This document shows positions 62,867-64,000 of a DNA stretch of 64,000 nt, piece by piece. The notes under the pieces were generated by a model. It worked only from the letters and a program-made list of their open reading frames with translations, had not been told where the DNA came from and made no database searches. Origin of the DNA: Vibrio hepatarius (lineage in GTDB: Bacteria > Pseudomonadota > Gammaproteobacteria > Enterobacterales > Vibrionaceae). Position numbers and translations under genes: made by a program. Position 1 is the first letter of the stretch. Every line of letters begins with the position of its first letter. The stretch covers positions 62,001 to 126,000 of the forward strand of contig NZ_JAATOO010000013.1 in NCBI RefSeq assembly GCF_011806575.1, written 5' to 3'.

Positions 62867-63185
62867 TGAATTACGTTGTGAATCGTGCAGCGGTGATGCA
62901 ATCGCATTAGGTGCAGAAGAGCGCAGACTTTTACTCACAGAGTTGGACGGTTGGCAAATACTGGAGCGAGACGGGATTCCGCAGCTTGAGAAAGTGTATA
63001 CGTTCAAAAACTACAAACAGGCATGGGCGTTTGCCGATAAAATCTCTCAGTTGGCGGAAGACGAATTCCATCACCCGTCTATTCTTTTGGAATGGGGTAA
63101 AGTCACGGTGACTTGGTGGAGCCATTCGATTAAAGGACTCCACCAAAACGATTTTATTTGTGCGGCTAAGTGCGACAAATTGTAA
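62859..63185 (+). CDS. phhB: Pterin-4a-carbinolamine dehydratase
   Basis: A 108-residue protein with the dehydratase signature EFHHPSILLEWGKVTVTWWS followed by HSIKGLHQNDFICAAKCD. The catalytic His-His-Pro is present. It dehydrates the carbinolamine formed by PhhA and so regenerates tetrahydropterin. It overlaps the end of phhA by eight bases. Confidence 0.95.
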   Translation: MLDELRCESCSGDAIALGAEERRLLLTELDGWQILERDGIPQLEKVYTFKNYKQAWAFADKISQLAEDEFHHPSILLEWGKVTVTWWSHSIKGLHQNDFICAAKCDKL

Positions 63186-63226
63186 CTGCGCTTATTCAAT
63201 CAAAACCAAGTAACTAAGAATAATCC

Positions 63227-63275
63227 ACGGCCTGAAACTCTTTCCCGCATAGATTTTGTTTTAGGCCGTTTTTCT
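63227..63275. terminator. Terminator hairpin after phhB, overlapping the EAL gene end
   Basis: ACGGCCTGAAAC (63227-63238) pairs with GTTTTAGGCCGT (63258-63269), with one G-T pair and a 19-base loop, followed by TTTTCTC. It overlaps the stop codon of the converging EAL gene. Confidence 0.75.
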
Positions 63276-64000
63276 CGTTTGGGGGAACAAAAAAGTTTCC
63301 AGTTTACAGCCAGTGATCGGTTTAGATTTCAGGTAGCCTTGAACGTAGTTACAGTCAAACGAAGAGAGCAATGCCAACTGCTCTGAGGTTTCCACACCCT
63401 CTGCGACCACTTTCATCTTAATCGTATGCGCCATATTGATAATCGCTAAACATAAGTTGTCACCGGTTGTGTCCCCTTGCGCGAGCCCATTGACGAAACT
63501 TCTGTCCACTTTAACGATATCGACAGGGTAGTCTTTCAGTACCGACAGTGATGAGTAGCCCGTACCAAAATCATCCAGATAAAGCACGATGCCGAGTTGC
63601 TTAAGCTGTAACAGTTTCTCCTTGCTGCATTTGCTGCGGCTAAGCATTAACGACTCGGTTATTTCTACACCCAGACACTCTGGAGGAAAATCATAGTTTG
63701 CCAATATACCCATTAAGCTGTGGTAGATATGGTTGGATTCAAACTGCTTTGCCGAGACGTTAATGTTAAAACGCAGTGGTCCATCTACGCCGGAGTCCCA
63801 ATGGCGATCGATGGTTTTGCAGGTTTCTTTTGCGACCCAGTCACCGATTTTAATGATCAGCCCGGTTTCTTCTGCAATAGGAATGAACACATCGGGTGGA
63901 ATAAATCCATGACTTGGGTGATTCCAACGCAGTAGTGCCTCAAAGCCAGTGACGTGCTCACTATCGGTAGCGTAGATTGGCTGGTAAACAAGGTTAAGCT
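63261..64000 (-). CDS. EAL-domain c-di-GMP phosphodiesterase, 5' end beyond window
   Basis: The frame runs from the window edge (NLVYQPIYATDSEHVTGF) through GFEALLRWNHPSHG to a stop at 63261, about 245 residues. All catalytic elements of an EAL domain are present: EAL, NVSAKQF, EITESLML, LDDFGTGYSSLSVL, KVDRSFV and VVAEGVET. The N-terminal part, perhaps a sensor or GGDEF domain, lies outside the window. The C-terminus has no extra domain. Confidence 0.9.
   Translation of the reverse strand, partial: LNLVYQPIYATDSEHVTGFEALLRWNHPSHGFIPPDVFIPIAEETGLIIKIGDWVAKETCKTIDRHWDSGVDGPLRFNINVSAKQFESNHIYHSLMGILANYDFPPECLGVEITESLMLSRSKCSKEKLLQLKQLGIVLYLDDFGTGYSSLSVLKDYPVDIVKVDRSFVNGLAQGDTTGDNLCLAIINMAHTIKMKVVAEGVETSEQLALLSSFDCNYVQGYLKSKPITGCKLETFLFPQTRKTA

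Overview
The window reads as chromosomal DNA of a Vibrio, most likely a Harveyi/parahaemolyticus-type species. The evidence is Vibrio-type attC repeats around small cassette genes, several c-di-GMP signalling proteins, a puu/agu/gab polyamine cluster, phhA-phhB, and moderate GC with AT-rich islands. Species and replicon cannot be fixed from sequence alone. Four blocks are visible.

(1) Positions 1-15561 look like an accessory catabolic island for a sulfated glycan or related acid. It holds the tail of an ascorbate-type PTS IIC, an unrecognised lipoprotein, two paralogous exported parallel beta-helix proteins, and a tightly overlapping minus-strand operon lysR-tctC-tctB-tctA-sulfatase. Divergent from that operon are a radical-SAM sulfatase maturase, the second beta-helix protein and two DUF202 membrane proteins (YidH/YidG type). 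The sulfatase has the Cys-type CxPxR motif and no signal peptide. A workable model is: outside the cell, beta-helix enzymes cut the polymer; the tripartite tricarboxylate transporter brings in an acidic sulfated product; the matured cytoplasmic sulfatase removes sulfate. Decayed IS5-like and IS66-like transposase remnants surround the first beta-helix gene.

(2) After a Cache-GGDEF-EAL gene (16038-18548) lies a fossil conjugation locus (18950-28539, minus strand) in the order virB1-2-3-4-5-6-7-8-9-virD4. virB10 and virB11 are missing, virB4 carries an in-frame stop and a 27-bp tandem duplication, virB5 and virB6 are frameshifted, and virD4 has several disruptions. No relaxase gene is seen.

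(3) Positions 29259-34706 are a short integron cassette array with no integrase in the window: seven near-complete attC sites and one partial. Cassettes encode an HNH endonuclease, an alpha/beta hydrolase with an Asp nucleophile, a lipoprotein, a two-TM protein, a DsbA-like protein, a secreted metzincin and a YkgJ-type Cys-cluster protein. The last two full attC sites carry mutated right cores.

(4) Positions 34718-64000 are ordinary chromosomal sequence. A complete agmatine/putrescine-to-succinate pathway is encoded by nhaC-puuA (minus) diverging from puuD-puuR-puuC-puuB-aguB-aguA-gabD-gabT (plus). Next come an exported family II pyrophosphatase, an EAL phosphodiesterase with an exported partner, an EamA permease, an MHYT-type hybrid kinase paired with an HD-GYP response regulator, a GNAT acetyltransferase, a CDF transporter, a LysR regulator divergent from a methyltransferase, and acetoacetyl-CoA synthetase divergent from phhA-phhB over a TyrR-like box. 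The window ends inside another EAL protein. I saw no tRNA, rRNA or CRISPR array.
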